Source: Paenibacillus sp. PastM-3
Lineage (GTDB): Bacteria > Bacillota > Bacilli > Paenibacillales > Paenibacillaceae
Direction of reading: 5' to 3'
DNA: 64,000 bases
Assembly: GCF_029893965.1 (NCBI RefSeq)
Contig: NZ_JARXXP010000012.1
Coordinates: 1-64,000 of the forward strand
Below are positions 51,690 through 60,126 of this stretch, in pieces. Position 1 is the first letter of the stretch, and every line of letters begins with the position of its first letter. The translations under genes and the position numbers were made by a program. A model generated the notes under the pieces. It was not told where the DNA came from. It saw nothing but the letters and a program-made list of their open reading frames with translations, and made no database searches.

Positions 51690-53216
51690 ATGTTCGGAAG
51701 ACTCGTACGGGGAAAAGCTATCCGGTATTGCTGTCTGTTTGTCTTGCTCCCGGCAATATGGTTAAGTGCATGCAGTGATGCAAATCCGGTCCGGCCGGAA
51801 ACGGGGGAGGCTCTGCCGCTGATCTCCATTCTGGCCCCGCTGCATTTTCCGTCACAGCCGTCCAAAGAAATTGTGAGTGAGATTGAGCGGCTGACGGGTG
51901 TGAAGCTTGCGATTACCTGGGTACCTGAGGGTGTCTACACCGATAAAATGAACACGGCTCTGACAACCAATTCGCTCGGCAAGGTTACCTTTGTCAAATT
52001 TACCGACTATAATCTGGTCAAAAATGCGGTCCGCTCCGATGCCTTCTGGGAGATCGGCCCTTATCTTGCGGAATTCCCGAATCTGAAGCAGCTGGACCCG
52101 GCCATTCTCAGCCAGACTGCGGTAGACGGCAAAATTTACGGCCTGTATACGGAGCGCCCTTCGTCAAGACAAGGGATCATTATCCGCCAGGATTGGCTGG
52201 ACCGGCTGCAGCTGGACAAACCGCAGACGCTGGATGAGCTGTATGAAGTGATGAAGCAGTTCACCTACAACGATCCCGATGGCAACGGCAAGCAGGATAC
52301 GATCGGGCTGGTGGACCGCAATGACCTCGTCTATGGCGTCTTCAAAACACTAAGCTCCTACTTCGGTACACCAAACAACTGGAAGCTGGAGAACGGTCAG
52401 TTCATTCCGGAGTTTGCCACGCCTGAATATATGGACACGATGAATTTCATGCATAAGTTATATGTAGAAAAAATAATTAACCAGGATTTCGCCCTGACCA
52501 GCAAGGAGGTACAGCGCGACAAATTTATCCGCGGCACCGCCGGGATCTTCATCGGCAGTATGACGGATGTGCAGCGGCTCTCGATTGAAGCGAAGGCGAT
52601 CAATCCGGAGGCTGAGCTTACGCTGATTAACCGGATCAAGGGCCCGGACGGGTACAGGGTATGGTCCATTCCCAACTACAACGGGCTGTATCTGTTCTCC
52701 AAAAAGGCGATAGCGACCGGGGATGAGCTGAAGGAGGTGCTGCGCTTTTTTGACCGGAGTATGGATAAGGATGTGGCCAATCTGATGATGTACGGAATTG
52801 AAGGCCGCCATTACAAGCTGGAGAACGGCAAAGTCATTCTGCCTGAGGAAACCTCGCAGCTGCGGGTCAATGAGGTCAATCCGCTCTATTCCCTGATGAT
52901 CGCTGATATCAGTAACAAGAACGTTCTCGAGGTCGCGCAAAAAGAGCAGCTGACCGCCCTGGCCGAGCAACTAAGCCGTGACAATGAGCAATTTGTAGTG
53001 GATGATCCGACATTGACGCTCAGCTCCCCAGCCTATGACGAGAAAAACGTCGAGCTGTCTACGATTATTACCGATGCCACCTACAATTATATTATCGGAA
53101 ATATAAATGCGGCAGAGTTTAATGCAGAAGTGGAGAGATGGAAATCGAGCGGCGGCAGCCTGATTATGGAGGAATATGCAGAGGCTCAGGCCAGGGCGGC
53201 GGCGAGCAGCAAATAA
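51690..53216 (+). CDS. Extracellular sugar-binding lipoprotein (pectin locus, first paralogue)
   Basis: A 508-residue lipoprotein with lipobox WLSAC. It is a close paralogue of the protein at 55156: both contain DAFWEIGPYLAEFPNL-type text, NDPDGNGKQDTIGLVDRNDL and YGIEGRHYKLENGK, and both end with an Ile/Glu-Glu-Tyr segment. GGAGG precedes the ATG. Directly downstream there are no permease genes, so it may share the LplB/LplC pair at 56863 or act with the divergent membrane AraC regulator in sensing. Confidence 0.88.
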   Translation: MFGRLVRGKAIRYCCLFVLLPAIWLSACSDANPVRPETGEALPLISILAPLHFPSQPSKEIVSEIERLTGVKLAITWVPEGVYTDKMNTALTTNSLGKVTFVKFTDYNLVKNAVRSDAFWEIGPYLAEFPNLKQLDPAILSQTAVDGKIYGLYTERPSSRQGIIIRQDWLDRLQLDKPQTLDELYEVMKQFTYNDPDGNGKQDTIGLVDRNDLVYGVFKTLSSYFGTPNNWKLENGQFIPEFATPEYMDTMNFMHKLYVEKIINQDFALTSKEVQRDKFIRGTAGIFIGSMTDVQRLSIEAKAINPEAELTLINRIKGPDGYRVWSIPNYNGLYLFSKKAIATGDELKEVLRFFDRSMDKDVANLMMYGIEGRHYKLENGKVILPEETSQLRVNEVNPLYSLMIADISNKNVLEVAQKEQLTALAEQLSRDNEQFVVDDPTLTLSSPAYDEKNVELSTIITDATYNYIIGNINAAEFNAEVERWKSSGGSLIMEEYAEAQARAAASSK

Positions 53217-53319
53217 GGTTGCCCGAATCAGACGGCATAGGCTAATTTGTCATGGATTCGTCTAGTTTGCAGGTACCTTGGCTGGACTATAATAGTAGAG
53301 ACAGGAGGATGATGAATCC

Positions 53320-53871
53320 ATGAAAAAAACAGTCTTGCTGACTGCCGGATTAGCAGTAGTCATCGCGGCAGGGGCTTACATCTTCGCGGAAAATAGCAGC
53401 CGCGAAGGTGCAAATCCGGACGCAGCAATCGATACAGCAGCTCTTAAACAGATGGTGCAGGATTACAGCAGCCGCAGTCTGAGCGCTGAATCAGCGTCCA
53501 TATCATCGACGCAGCTGATCGTCAAAGAAACAGACGGCAAGTCCGCCAGCTACAGCCTGCCGGAGGACGAGTTTTTTGTCTCTATTGCACCTTATGTAAC
53601 CAAGACGCATCCGTGTGCCACTCATAGCCTGACTGGCTGCCAGGGGGAAATGCCGGAACAGGATTTCAGCGTATCGGTCCAGGATGCCGAGGGCAATCAG
53701 GTGTTGGACAAGCAGACCATTCAATCCCAGCCTAACGGCTTCATTGATTTATGGCTGCCGCGGGACAAGACTTATAATGTAACGATCGAACAGGACGGCA
53801 AAAAGGCAGTGTCGGAAATTTCTACCTTTGAGCAAAATGATACGTGTGTGACTACGATGCAGCTGGGCTGA
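53320..53871 (+). CDS. cueP: CueP-family copper-binding protein
   Basis: A 183-residue exported protein with an N-terminal hydrophobic segment (about 4-22) and no lipobox, so it is secreted or membrane-anchored. It carries the CueP signature KTHPCATHSLTGCQGE, QPNGFIDLWLPRDKTYNVTI and the C-terminal DTCVTTMQLG, with cysteines and histidines that bind copper outside the cytoplasm. AGGAGG precedes the ATG. It interrupts the pectin genes, and a strong terminator isolates it. Confidence 0.9.
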   Translation: MKKTVLLTAGLAVVIAAGAYIFAENSSREGANPDAAIDTAALKQMVQDYSSRSLSAESASISSTQLIVKETDGKSASYSLPEDEFFVSIAPYVTKTHPCATHSLTGCQGEMPEQDFSVSVQDAEGNQVLDKQTIQSQPNGFIDLWLPRDKTYNVTIEQDGKKAVSEISTFEQNDTCVTTMQLG

Positions 53872-53919
53872 GATTAGGCGAGTCAATATATAACACATAT
53901 TGATTTTGAAATTCGGCTG

Positions 53920-53961
53920 GGCCCCATTCTTCTTGTGGGAAATGCGCAGAAGTATGGGGCC
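53920..53961. repeat. Inverted repeat after cueP
   Basis: GGCCCCAT-TCTTC and GAAG-TATGGGGCC form a stem of about 12 bp around a loop of about 16 bases. There is no T tract. It sits before the main cueP terminator. Confidence 0.6.
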
Positions 53962-53981
53962 GGTAAGTAACATTAAAGATT

Positions 53982-54032
53982 AGCAGAGCGAGGGTGCTCC
54001 CTTTATGGGAGTGGCCTTGTTCTGCTTTTTTT
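53982..54032 (+). terminator. Terminator of cueP
   Basis: AGCAGAGCGAGG...CTCCC, TTTAT loop, GGGAG...CCTTGTTCTGCT, then TTTTTTT. Confidence 0.88.
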
Positions 54033-54050
54033 GGTTTTGAGGGCAGGGAA

Positions 54051-54125
54051 CAAACTTGCTTTCGTGCTCTTCTATTTTTTGTCTTAGCCTCATCGCCCCG
54101 CCCGCAGCATTTCTCCGCCGCAAAT
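54051..54125 (+). repeat. Direct repeat, left copy (of 54658-54732)
   Basis: About 75 bases beginning CAAACTTGCTTTCGTGCTCT recur about 607 bases downstream with only a few differences (for example TTTTTT against TTCTTT, CCGCAG against CACAGC). The pair brackets the inverted-repeat unit at 54281-54462. Confidence 0.85.
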
Positions 54126-54280
54126 GCTGTGTGTTTTGGCAGGGCGGATGCCAAGGATCTGAAAGGCTGACATGGGCGCGCCTGCGCTGTTGATTATTTA
54201 GAGCGTTACGAGTGGGCTAATGGAGCGGGAGACTATTATGGAAGCATCAGGCTCTGTTCCTGGGAGCTTCGCTAAATTCT

Positions 54281-54462
54281 AAACGGACTCAGGAGACGTT
54301 ATCCGGTGCTCTGCGCACGATTTGGGTTTCTAACGGACTCAGATGACGCTATTCATGCTGAAAAGCAGCAATATGGGTGATTCGGCAGCAGATAACGCCT
54401 CTGGAGTCCGTTAAACTCTGCGAGAGCCCGAAATCCCGGAATTAACGTCATCTGAGTCCGTA
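54281..54462. repeat. Nested direct and inverted 20-mer repeats
   Basis: Four versions of AACGGACTCAGATGACGTTA: two forward (54281-54302 and 54331-54352) and two reverse (54391-54413 and 54441-54463). The outer and inner pairs can each form a long hairpin. The rest of 54126-54657 shows no gene. Confidence 0.82.
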
Positions 54463-54657
54463 AGAATGGTTGAGTGAGTGCGAGCGTCGGGGGTACGAGA
54501 TGTCACAGTCACATTGGCTCATACTCTGAGCAGCACCAGGGCGCTAATGGATCAATAGCCAAAGGATTAGTGTGTTCAACACACTTATAGAGCAGCAAAC
54601 CTAGTCCTCGCACTACGTAACTGTATATCGCACAACTATTGCCGCAGATCAGTTAAA

Positions 54658-54732
54658 CAAACTTGCTTTCGTGCTCTTCTATTCTTTGTCTTGGCATCAT
54701 CGCCCCGCCCACAGCATTTCCCCGCCGCAAAT
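54658..54732 (+). repeat. Direct repeat, right copy (of 54051-54125)
   Basis: Near-identical second copy beginning CAAACTTGCTTTCGTGCTCT. It is followed by GCGGCGGGCCTG and then the structured repeat copy B. Confidence 0.85.
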
Positions 54733-54800
54733 CCAAGCGGCGGGCCTGCTCTGCCCCCTTTCACCCGGATAAGGTGAAAGGAAGCTTCCGGGCAGGCGGG

Positions 54801-54974
54801 AGCAGCGGAGGGGAAGTTTGGAACTGTAGGAGCGTTAGCGTCCGCCTAAAAGCTTTCTGTAGGAAAGCTAGCATCGGAAGCATATGCTGTCTGCGGATTT
54901 CTACCGCGAAGAGCGGTTTAAATGAGGAAATCCAAACCTAACAGCGGCCGGAAGTCCAAACATTCCCCGCAGCA
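54801..54974 (+). repeat. Structured interspersed repeat, copy B
   Basis: Full-length relative of 31195-31374. The closing stem is GGGGAAGTTTGG with CCAAACATTCCCC. Compared with copy A (GAGAAG/CATTCTC) one A-T pair has become G-C on both sides, so the pairing is kept. Inner hairpins AGCTTTC-TGTA-GGAAAGCT, CCGC-GAAGA-GCGG and the stem GGATTTC/GAAATCC are also kept. From 54975 to 55155 only the leader of the next gene is seen. Confidence 0.82.
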
Positions 54975-55155
54975 GCGAATACCGCCACCCAATAGCTTTT
55001 AAAAAAAACCTTATCCGCCCCATCACCCGATAATCATTTCCCCAGACTCCCGTCCCAAAGCCCCCATAATGAGTAAATGATTGTTTTCGTAACCTGGCCG
55101 GGGCTGTAGAGTGTGGCATGTAACCAATTACAAGCCAAACGGAGGTCAAAAAGGT

Positions 55156-56721
55156 ATGACAAAAAAATCCTTCACCCTGCTTCTCAGCTCACTGCTGACA
55201 TTCAGTATGCTGACGGCAGCGTGCGGCAACAACAGCGGAAATGAAGCGGCGGCTACTAAAGATCCAGGCACGAGCGGCGGGAACACAACCACAACCGCAA
55301 CTACAGAACCGGCACCAGAGCCGGAGAAGCCGACAGAAATCAAAATCATGCTGCCGCTGAATACAGCGGAAACCCCGCCGGATACGATCAAGACAGAGCT
55401 GGAGAAGCTGACCAATACCAAGCTGACCTATCAGTTCTTCCCGGCGGATACGTATGAAGAGAAGCTGAATTCCTCCTTTGCCACCGGCTCGCTGCCTCAG
55501 GTAACGTACCTGAAGAATCAGACCACGTTCGTACAGATGAGAGAAGCGATCAAGGACGGACAGTTCTGGGAGATCGGGCCTTACTTAAGCGAATTCCCGA
55601 ACCTCAACAAGCTGAAGCCGGAAATCCTGAACAATACGAAGGTAGACGGCAAGCTCTACTCCCTGTACATCGGACGTCCGCTGGCCCGCCAGGGTATCAT
55701 CTACCGCAAGGACTGGGCGGATAAGCTCGGGCTGCAGGCTCCGGCTAACGTGGATGAGCTGTTCGCGATGGCGCAGGCTTTTACCGAGAAGGATCCTGAC
55801 GGCAACGGTAAAAAAGACACCATCGGAATCGTGGACCGCAACGAGCTGGTATACGGGGCGTTCAAAACCGTCTCCGCCTGGTTCGGCACACCGAACACCT
55901 GGGGGGAGAAGGACGGCCAGCTGGCACCGGATTTCACCTTCCCGCAATACATCGATACGATGGACTTCTTCAAAAAGCTGCGTGACGGCGGCTACATGAA
56001 CAAAGACTTTGCAGCTACAAGTAAAACGGATGCCGTAAACATGTTCGTCAGCGGCAAAGCCGGGCTGTACATCGGCGGCTCGATGCAGGACATCGATACC
56101 CTGAACAAGGACCTGATCAAAAACTTCCCGGATGCCGTGCTTGATACACATAGTATGGTTGCCGGACCGGACGGAAAGTTCGCCCAGTGGATGATTCCAG
56201 GCTACAACAACGTCGTGCTGTTCCCGAAATCTGCGGTTAAGGACGAAGCCGAGCTGAAGAGCATTCTCGCCTTCTTCGATAAGATGATGACCCCTGAAGT
56301 ATCGAACCTTATGTACTGGGGCATTGAAGGCAAACACTATACCGTTGTAGACGGCAAGGCTAAACCGACTGACGACAAAGAGCTGATCGAACGCGAAGTT
56401 AAAGGCTACAAGGACAGTGTAATCGGTGAGTCCGAAACCAACGGCATGTATCAGAGCTATAACGTGCTGCCTGGCCGTATTCATGCGGAAGAGCTGATTC
56501 TTGAAAATGTGAAGGTAGGCGTCGCTGATCCGACTGCAGCCCTGGATTCTGCTACCTACACGTCGAAGGGCGTAGAGCTGCAGCAGATTATTACAGATGC
56601 CACGTACAACTATATTTATGGCCAGCTGGATAAAGCCGGTTTTGAAAAAGAAGTAGAAGCGTGGAAGAGCCGCGGCGGATCAGCCATTATCGAAGAATAC
56701 AACGCAGTCTATAAAAAATAA
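55156..56721 (+). CDS. Extracellular sugar-binding lipoprotein of the pectin ABC importer
   Basis: A 521-residue lipoprotein with lipobox LTAAC and a Thr/Pro-rich linker. It holds FWEIGPYLSEFPNLNKLKPE, EKDPDGNGKKDTIGIVDRNE and MYWGIEGKHYTVVDGK, shared with its paralogue at 51690. ATG 55156 is chosen because GGAGG lies about 14 bases before it and the longer frame has no signal-like start. It precedes the two permease genes and should deliver rhamnogalacturonan or galacturonan oligosaccharides, an inference from the GH105 and GH28 genes. Confidence 0.9.
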   Translation: MTKKSFTLLLSSLLTFSMLTAACGNNSGNEAAATKDPGTSGGNTTTTATTEPAPEPEKPTEIKIMLPLNTAETPPDTIKTELEKLTNTKLTYQFFPADTYEEKLNSSFATGSLPQVTYLKNQTTFVQMREAIKDGQFWEIGPYLSEFPNLNKLKPEILNNTKVDGKLYSLYIGRPLARQGIIYRKDWADKLGLQAPANVDELFAMAQAFTEKDPDGNGKKDTIGIVDRNELVYGAFKTVSAWFGTPNTWGEKDGQLAPDFTFPQYIDTMDFFKKLRDGGYMNKDFAATSKTDAVNMFVSGKAGLYIGGSMQDIDTLNKDLIKNFPDAVLDTHSMVAGPDGKFAQWMIPGYNNVVLFPKSAVKDEAELKSILAFFDKMMTPEVSNLMYWGIEGKHYTVVDGKAKPTDDKELIEREVKGYKDSVIGESETNGMYQSYNVLPGRIHAEELILENVKVGVADPTAALDSATYTSKGVELQQIITDATYNYIYGQLDKAGFEKEVEAWKSRGGSAIIEEYNAVYKK

Positions 56722-56764
56722 GCGGAGCTCCTGAATAGCGCCCTGCTTAGGTAACACCGGATAC

Positions 56765-56808
56765 AGAAGGCTGGCGAAGCCGAGCCGCTTCGGCAGCCTT
56801 CTTTTATA
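56765..56808 (+). terminator. Intra-operon hairpin between binding protein and permease genes
   Basis: AGAAGGCTG-CGAAGC and GCTTCG-CAGCCTTCT, then TTTTAT. A partial terminator here would keep binding protein made in excess over the permeases. Confidence 0.8.
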
Positions 56809-56862
56809 CGCACACAAACCCGCAGTCAGATGCGGAATCAGGAAACAGAAAGGGAGAGAACT

Positions 56863-57831
56863 ATGCAGGATGTCACCGCTCAGCCTGGTACAGTCTCCAA
56901 GCTGAAGCCCAAAAGATACAAGAGCAGCAGTGAGCTTAAAAAGCGGCTGTGGAGAAACAAATATCTGTACGTCATGCTTATACCGGGTATATTGTTTTTC
57001 GTTCTTTTTAAATATTTGCCGATGTACGGCCTGATTATTTCCTTTCAGGATTATAAGCCTTACCAGGGAATTACGGGCAGTGAATGGGTAGGCATGGAGC
57101 ATTTCAAGCGCCTGTTCACCGAGCCGGACTTCCTGAACATTCTCGGCAACACCCTCATATTGTTCGGCATGAATATTCTGTTTTATTTTCCGGTACCGAT
57201 TATATTGGCTCTGATGCTGAATGAGCTTAGAGGCAGCTTTTTCAAAAGATTGTTTCAGACGCTGGTCTATCTGCCCCACTTCATGTCATGGGTTATTATT
57301 GTCTCGATTACCTACGTTATGGTTACGATGGACGGCGGGATTATTAACGAGCTGCTCAGTTATTTCGGCTTCGAGCAGGTGAATTTCCTGCTGAATCCGG
57401 GCTGGTTCCGGCCGATGTACATCATCCAGATTATCTGGAGAGAAGCGGGCTGGGGCACGATTATCTATCTGGCTTCGATCGCTGCTATTGACCCCGGTCT
57501 GTATGAAGCTGCGCGCATGGATGGAGCGGGACGGATGCGGCAGATCTGGCATATCACACTTCCGGCGATCCGGAGCGTTATCATTACCCTGCTGATTCTG
57601 AAAATTGGTTCCGTGCTGGATTTGGGCTTCGAGCATGTCTATCTGATGCTGAACTCCATGAACCGGAATGTTGCGGAAATTATCGATACGTATGTCTATA
57701 CTGCAGGACTAAGACAAGGCCAGTTCAGTTACAGTACGGCTATCGGATTCTTCAAGTCGATTATCGGGCTTATCATGGTTATGTCCGTTAACAAATTGTC
57801 CAAGAAAATGGGCGAAGAAGGCGTTTATTAA
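56863..57831 (+). CDS. Sugar ABC transporter permease, LplB type (pectin locus)
   Basis: A 322-residue six-helix permease. YLYVMLIPGILFFVLFKYLP at the first helix and the ATPase-contact loop LYEAARMDGAGRMRQIWHIT are typical. ATG 56863 has GGGAGAG upstream. It pairs with the LplC-type gene 31 bases downstream; no ATPase gene is present. Confidence 0.91.
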   Translation: MQDVTAQPGTVSKLKPKRYKSSSELKKRLWRNKYLYVMLIPGILFFVLFKYLPMYGLIISFQDYKPYQGITGSEWVGMEHFKRLFTEPDFLNILGNTLILFGMNILFYFPVPIILALMLNELRGSFFKRLFQTLVYLPHFMSWVIIVSITYVMVTMDGGIINELLSYFGFEQVNFLLNPGWFRPMYIIQIIWREAGWGTIIYLASIAAIDPGLYEAARMDGAGRMRQIWHITLPAIRSVIITLLILKIGSVLDLGFEHVYLMLNSMNRNVAEIIDTYVYTAGLRQGQFSYSTAIGFFKSIIGLIMVMSVNKLSKKMGEEGVY

Positions 57832-57862
57832 GCGAATTGAGAGACTGCGGGAGGAATAGAAG

Positions 57863-58738
57863 ATGGTAGAGGACAGATCGCTGGGCGGCAGAGTGTTTGC
57901 CGCTGTTAACTTTACGCTGCTGGCGCTGATTGCGCTCATTACCGTGCTGCCGTTTGTGCATGTGGTCGCGGGTTCTTTTACGACAAGTGCAGAGATTGCG
58001 GCGAGCAAGTTTGTGCTGATTCCGAAGGTGTGGAGTCTGGAGGCTTATAAATTTATTTTTTCCACGGATACGATCTTCAAAGCAATGGGTGTCTCGATCG
58101 GCGTTACGCTGATTGGAACGCTGTTCAGTATGTTTATCACGGCGCTGATGGCCTATGGCCTGTCCAGAAAAGATCTCGACGGACGCAATGTGGTTAACTT
58201 CCTGGTTGTCTTCACGATGCTGTTCCATGGCGGCATGATTCCGACGTTCCTGGTGGTAAAAGAGCTGGGGCTGATCGATTCCTATGCGGCGCTTATTTTG
58301 CCGTCGGCGATCAGTGCGTTCAATATGATTATTCTCAAAAACTTTTTCCAGAACATCCCCGAAGGCCTTGAGGAATCCGCCAAAATCGACGGCTGCAACG
58401 ACTTCGGCATCCTGTTCCGGATCGTGCTCCCGCTGTCGATGCCGGCGATTGCAACGATTTCCCTGTTCTACGCGGTGACTTACTGGAACACTTACATGAG
58501 TGCGATTCTGTATCTGGATGACAGCGCCAAATGGCCGATTCAGGTCCTGCTGCGGCAGATCGTTGTCCTGGCCAGCGGGATGGATCACAGCTCCACACTG
58601 GATGCGGCTGTTCCGCCGCCGGACCAGTCAATCAAAATGGCGGTTATCGTAGTAGCAACACTGCCGATTCTGATGGTGTATCCGTTCCTGCAGAAGCATT
58701 TTGCCAAGGGGGCTATGCTCGGTTCCATGAAAGGATAA
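57863..58738 (+). CDS. Sugar ABC transporter permease, LplC type (pectin locus)
   Basis: A 291-residue six-helix permease. The EAA loop reads GLEESAKIDGCNDFGILFRI and the end is KHFAKGAMLGSMKG. GGGAGG precedes the ATG. It forms the membrane channel with the LplB-type partner upstream; the GH105 gene follows after 50 bases. Confidence 0.92.
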   Translation: MVEDRSLGGRVFAAVNFTLLALIALITVLPFVHVVAGSFTTSAEIAASKFVLIPKVWSLEAYKFIFSTDTIFKAMGVSIGVTLIGTLFSMFITALMAYGLSRKDLDGRNVVNFLVVFTMLFHGGMIPTFLVVKELGLIDSYAALILPSAISAFNMIILKNFFQNIPEGLEESAKIDGCNDFGILFRIVLPLSMPAIATISLFYAVTYWNTYMSAILYLDDSAKWPIQVLLRQIVVLASGMDHSSTLDAAVPPPDQSIKMAVIVVATLPILMVYPFLQKHFAKGAMLGSMKG

Positions 58739-58788
58739 GGCTTCTCAGACATTCGGAAGGGATACTAATGTTGGAAGGGGTATGAAGG

Positions 58789-59919
58789 ATGATAGGCAGT
58801 CTGCCGGCAACACCGATAGAATGGGCCCGCAAGGCCTGCGATTCATTAATGGATACTTACCAGGCGGGAGAGCTTCCCCCCGCCCACCGCTGGCATTACC
58901 ATCAGGGCGTATTCCTGTGCGGAATGGAGCTGCTGTGGTCTGCTTCAGGCGACGGGCGTTACCTGACCTATATTCAGGAGTATGTGGATGATCTGGTGGA
59001 TGAGCACGGCAATCTTTATTTTGCCCGTGACGAGCTGGATGCGGTTCAGGCGGGGCTGCTGCTGTTCACGCTGCATGAGCGGACCGGTCTTGAGAAATAT
59101 AAGACGGCCGCAGACAAACTGCGTAATCTGCTGCGGACCGTGAACCGGACGGCTGAGGGCGGGTATTGGCATAAGGACAAATATCCTTATCAGATGTGGC
59201 TTGACGGCCTGTATATGGCCGGAGTGTTCTCGCTGAAGTATGCCGATGCCTACGGTGAGCCGGAGCTGCGCCAGACGGTGCTGCACCAGGAGCGGCTGAT
59301 GCGCAAATATATGAAGGATGAAGCAACAGGCCTGCTTTATCACGCCTGGGATGAGAGCAGGAATATGCCTTGGGCCAATCCGCAAACGGGCTGCTCCCCG
59401 GAGTTCTGGAGCCGCTCACTCGGCTGGTACGGGCTGGCGCTGTCACAGTTTCTTATGCTGCTGCCTGAGGAGGAGCCGGGGCGGGCGGAGCTCGCTGCTG
59501 CGCTCGGCGAATTCGTGCAGGCGCTGATCCGTTATCAGGACAAGGAAAGCGGACTCTGGTATCAGGTTGTTGACAAAGGAGATGAGCCCGACAACTGGCT
59601 GGAGACCTCGGGTTCATGCCTGTTCGTGTATACCATTGCCAAGACGGTAAAGCTCGGGCTGGCTCTTGACGAGGCCGGGGCTGTTGCTGCTGCCCACAAA
59701 GGGTACGAAGGCCTGATTGAGGTACTGCAGGAGGATGAACAGGGGCGGCTGATTCTGCCGGACATCTGTATTGGTACCTCGGCAGGGGATTACGAGAATT
59801 ACGTGACCCGTCCGAAAGTAAGCAATGACCTTCACGGCGTTGGGGCGCTGGTGATGGCCTGTGTGGAGATGGAGTCTTTGTACCAGATGCAGGAAGTGGC
59901 GGCTGGCGGCACGGAGTAA
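58789..59919 (+). CDS. GH105 unsaturated rhamnogalacturonyl hydrolase
   Basis: A 376-residue enzyme without signal peptide. It follows the YteR/YesR plan: HQGVFLCGMELLW, YPYQMWLDGLYMAGVFSLKY with the catalytic Asp in WLDG, CSPEFWSRSLGWYGLAL, and ETSGSCLFVYTIAK. It removes the unsaturated galacturonyl residue left by pectate or rhamnogalacturonan lyases from imported oligosaccharides. ATG 58789 has GGAAGGGG 8 bases upstream. No lyase gene lies in the window. Confidence 0.92.
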   Translation: MIGSLPATPIEWARKACDSLMDTYQAGELPPAHRWHYHQGVFLCGMELLWSASGDGRYLTYIQEYVDDLVDEHGNLYFARDELDAVQAGLLLFTLHERTGLEKYKTAADKLRNLLRTVNRTAEGGYWHKDKYPYQMWLDGLYMAGVFSLKYADAYGEPELRQTVLHQERLMRKYMKDEATGLLYHAWDESRNMPWANPQTGCSPEFWSRSLGWYGLALSQFLMLLPEEEPGRAELAAALGEFVQALIRYQDKESGLWYQVVDKGDEPDNWLETSGSCLFVYTIAKTVKLGLALDEAGAVAAAHKGYEGLIEVLQEDEQGRLILPDICIGTSAGDYENYVTRPKVSNDLHGVGALVMACVEMESLYQMQEVAAGGTE

Positions 59920-59965
59920 GCTGCTATTGGCAGGAAGTGCAGGAATGACGCTATTGACAGTTCAC

Positions 59966-60040
59966 TGAATTCCCTTGCGAGCAGTGGTATGAGTTGAAAA
60001 GTAACAGCAATTAACAGCGGCCGGAAGTCCAAATATTCTT
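59966..60040 (+). repeat. Structured interspersed repeat, copy C (3' part, diverged)
   Basis: TTAACAGCGGCCGGAAGTCC (60011 on) followed by AAATATTC matches the 3' end of copies A and B. The part before it (GCGAGCAGTGGTATGAG) is a diverged match to their GCGG hairpin. The 5' half is absent or unrecognisable. It lies in the 207-bp gap between GH105 and GH28. Confidence 0.7.
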
Positions 60041-60126
60041 TGGATTTTCTGCCAGAGCTTTAATAGTGATATTAATATTACAAATCGGGCATCAGTTTTG
60101 CGAATTAAGGAAGGGGGAGATAGAAG

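Noticed and set aside
54281-54462. CRISPR-like repeats
   Set aside because: Only four 20-base copies, two of them inverted, with unequal spacing.
57788-58588. 266-codon minus-strand frame opposite the LplC permease
   Set aside because: Antisense shadow rich in H, N, Q and R; no RBS; permease is certain.
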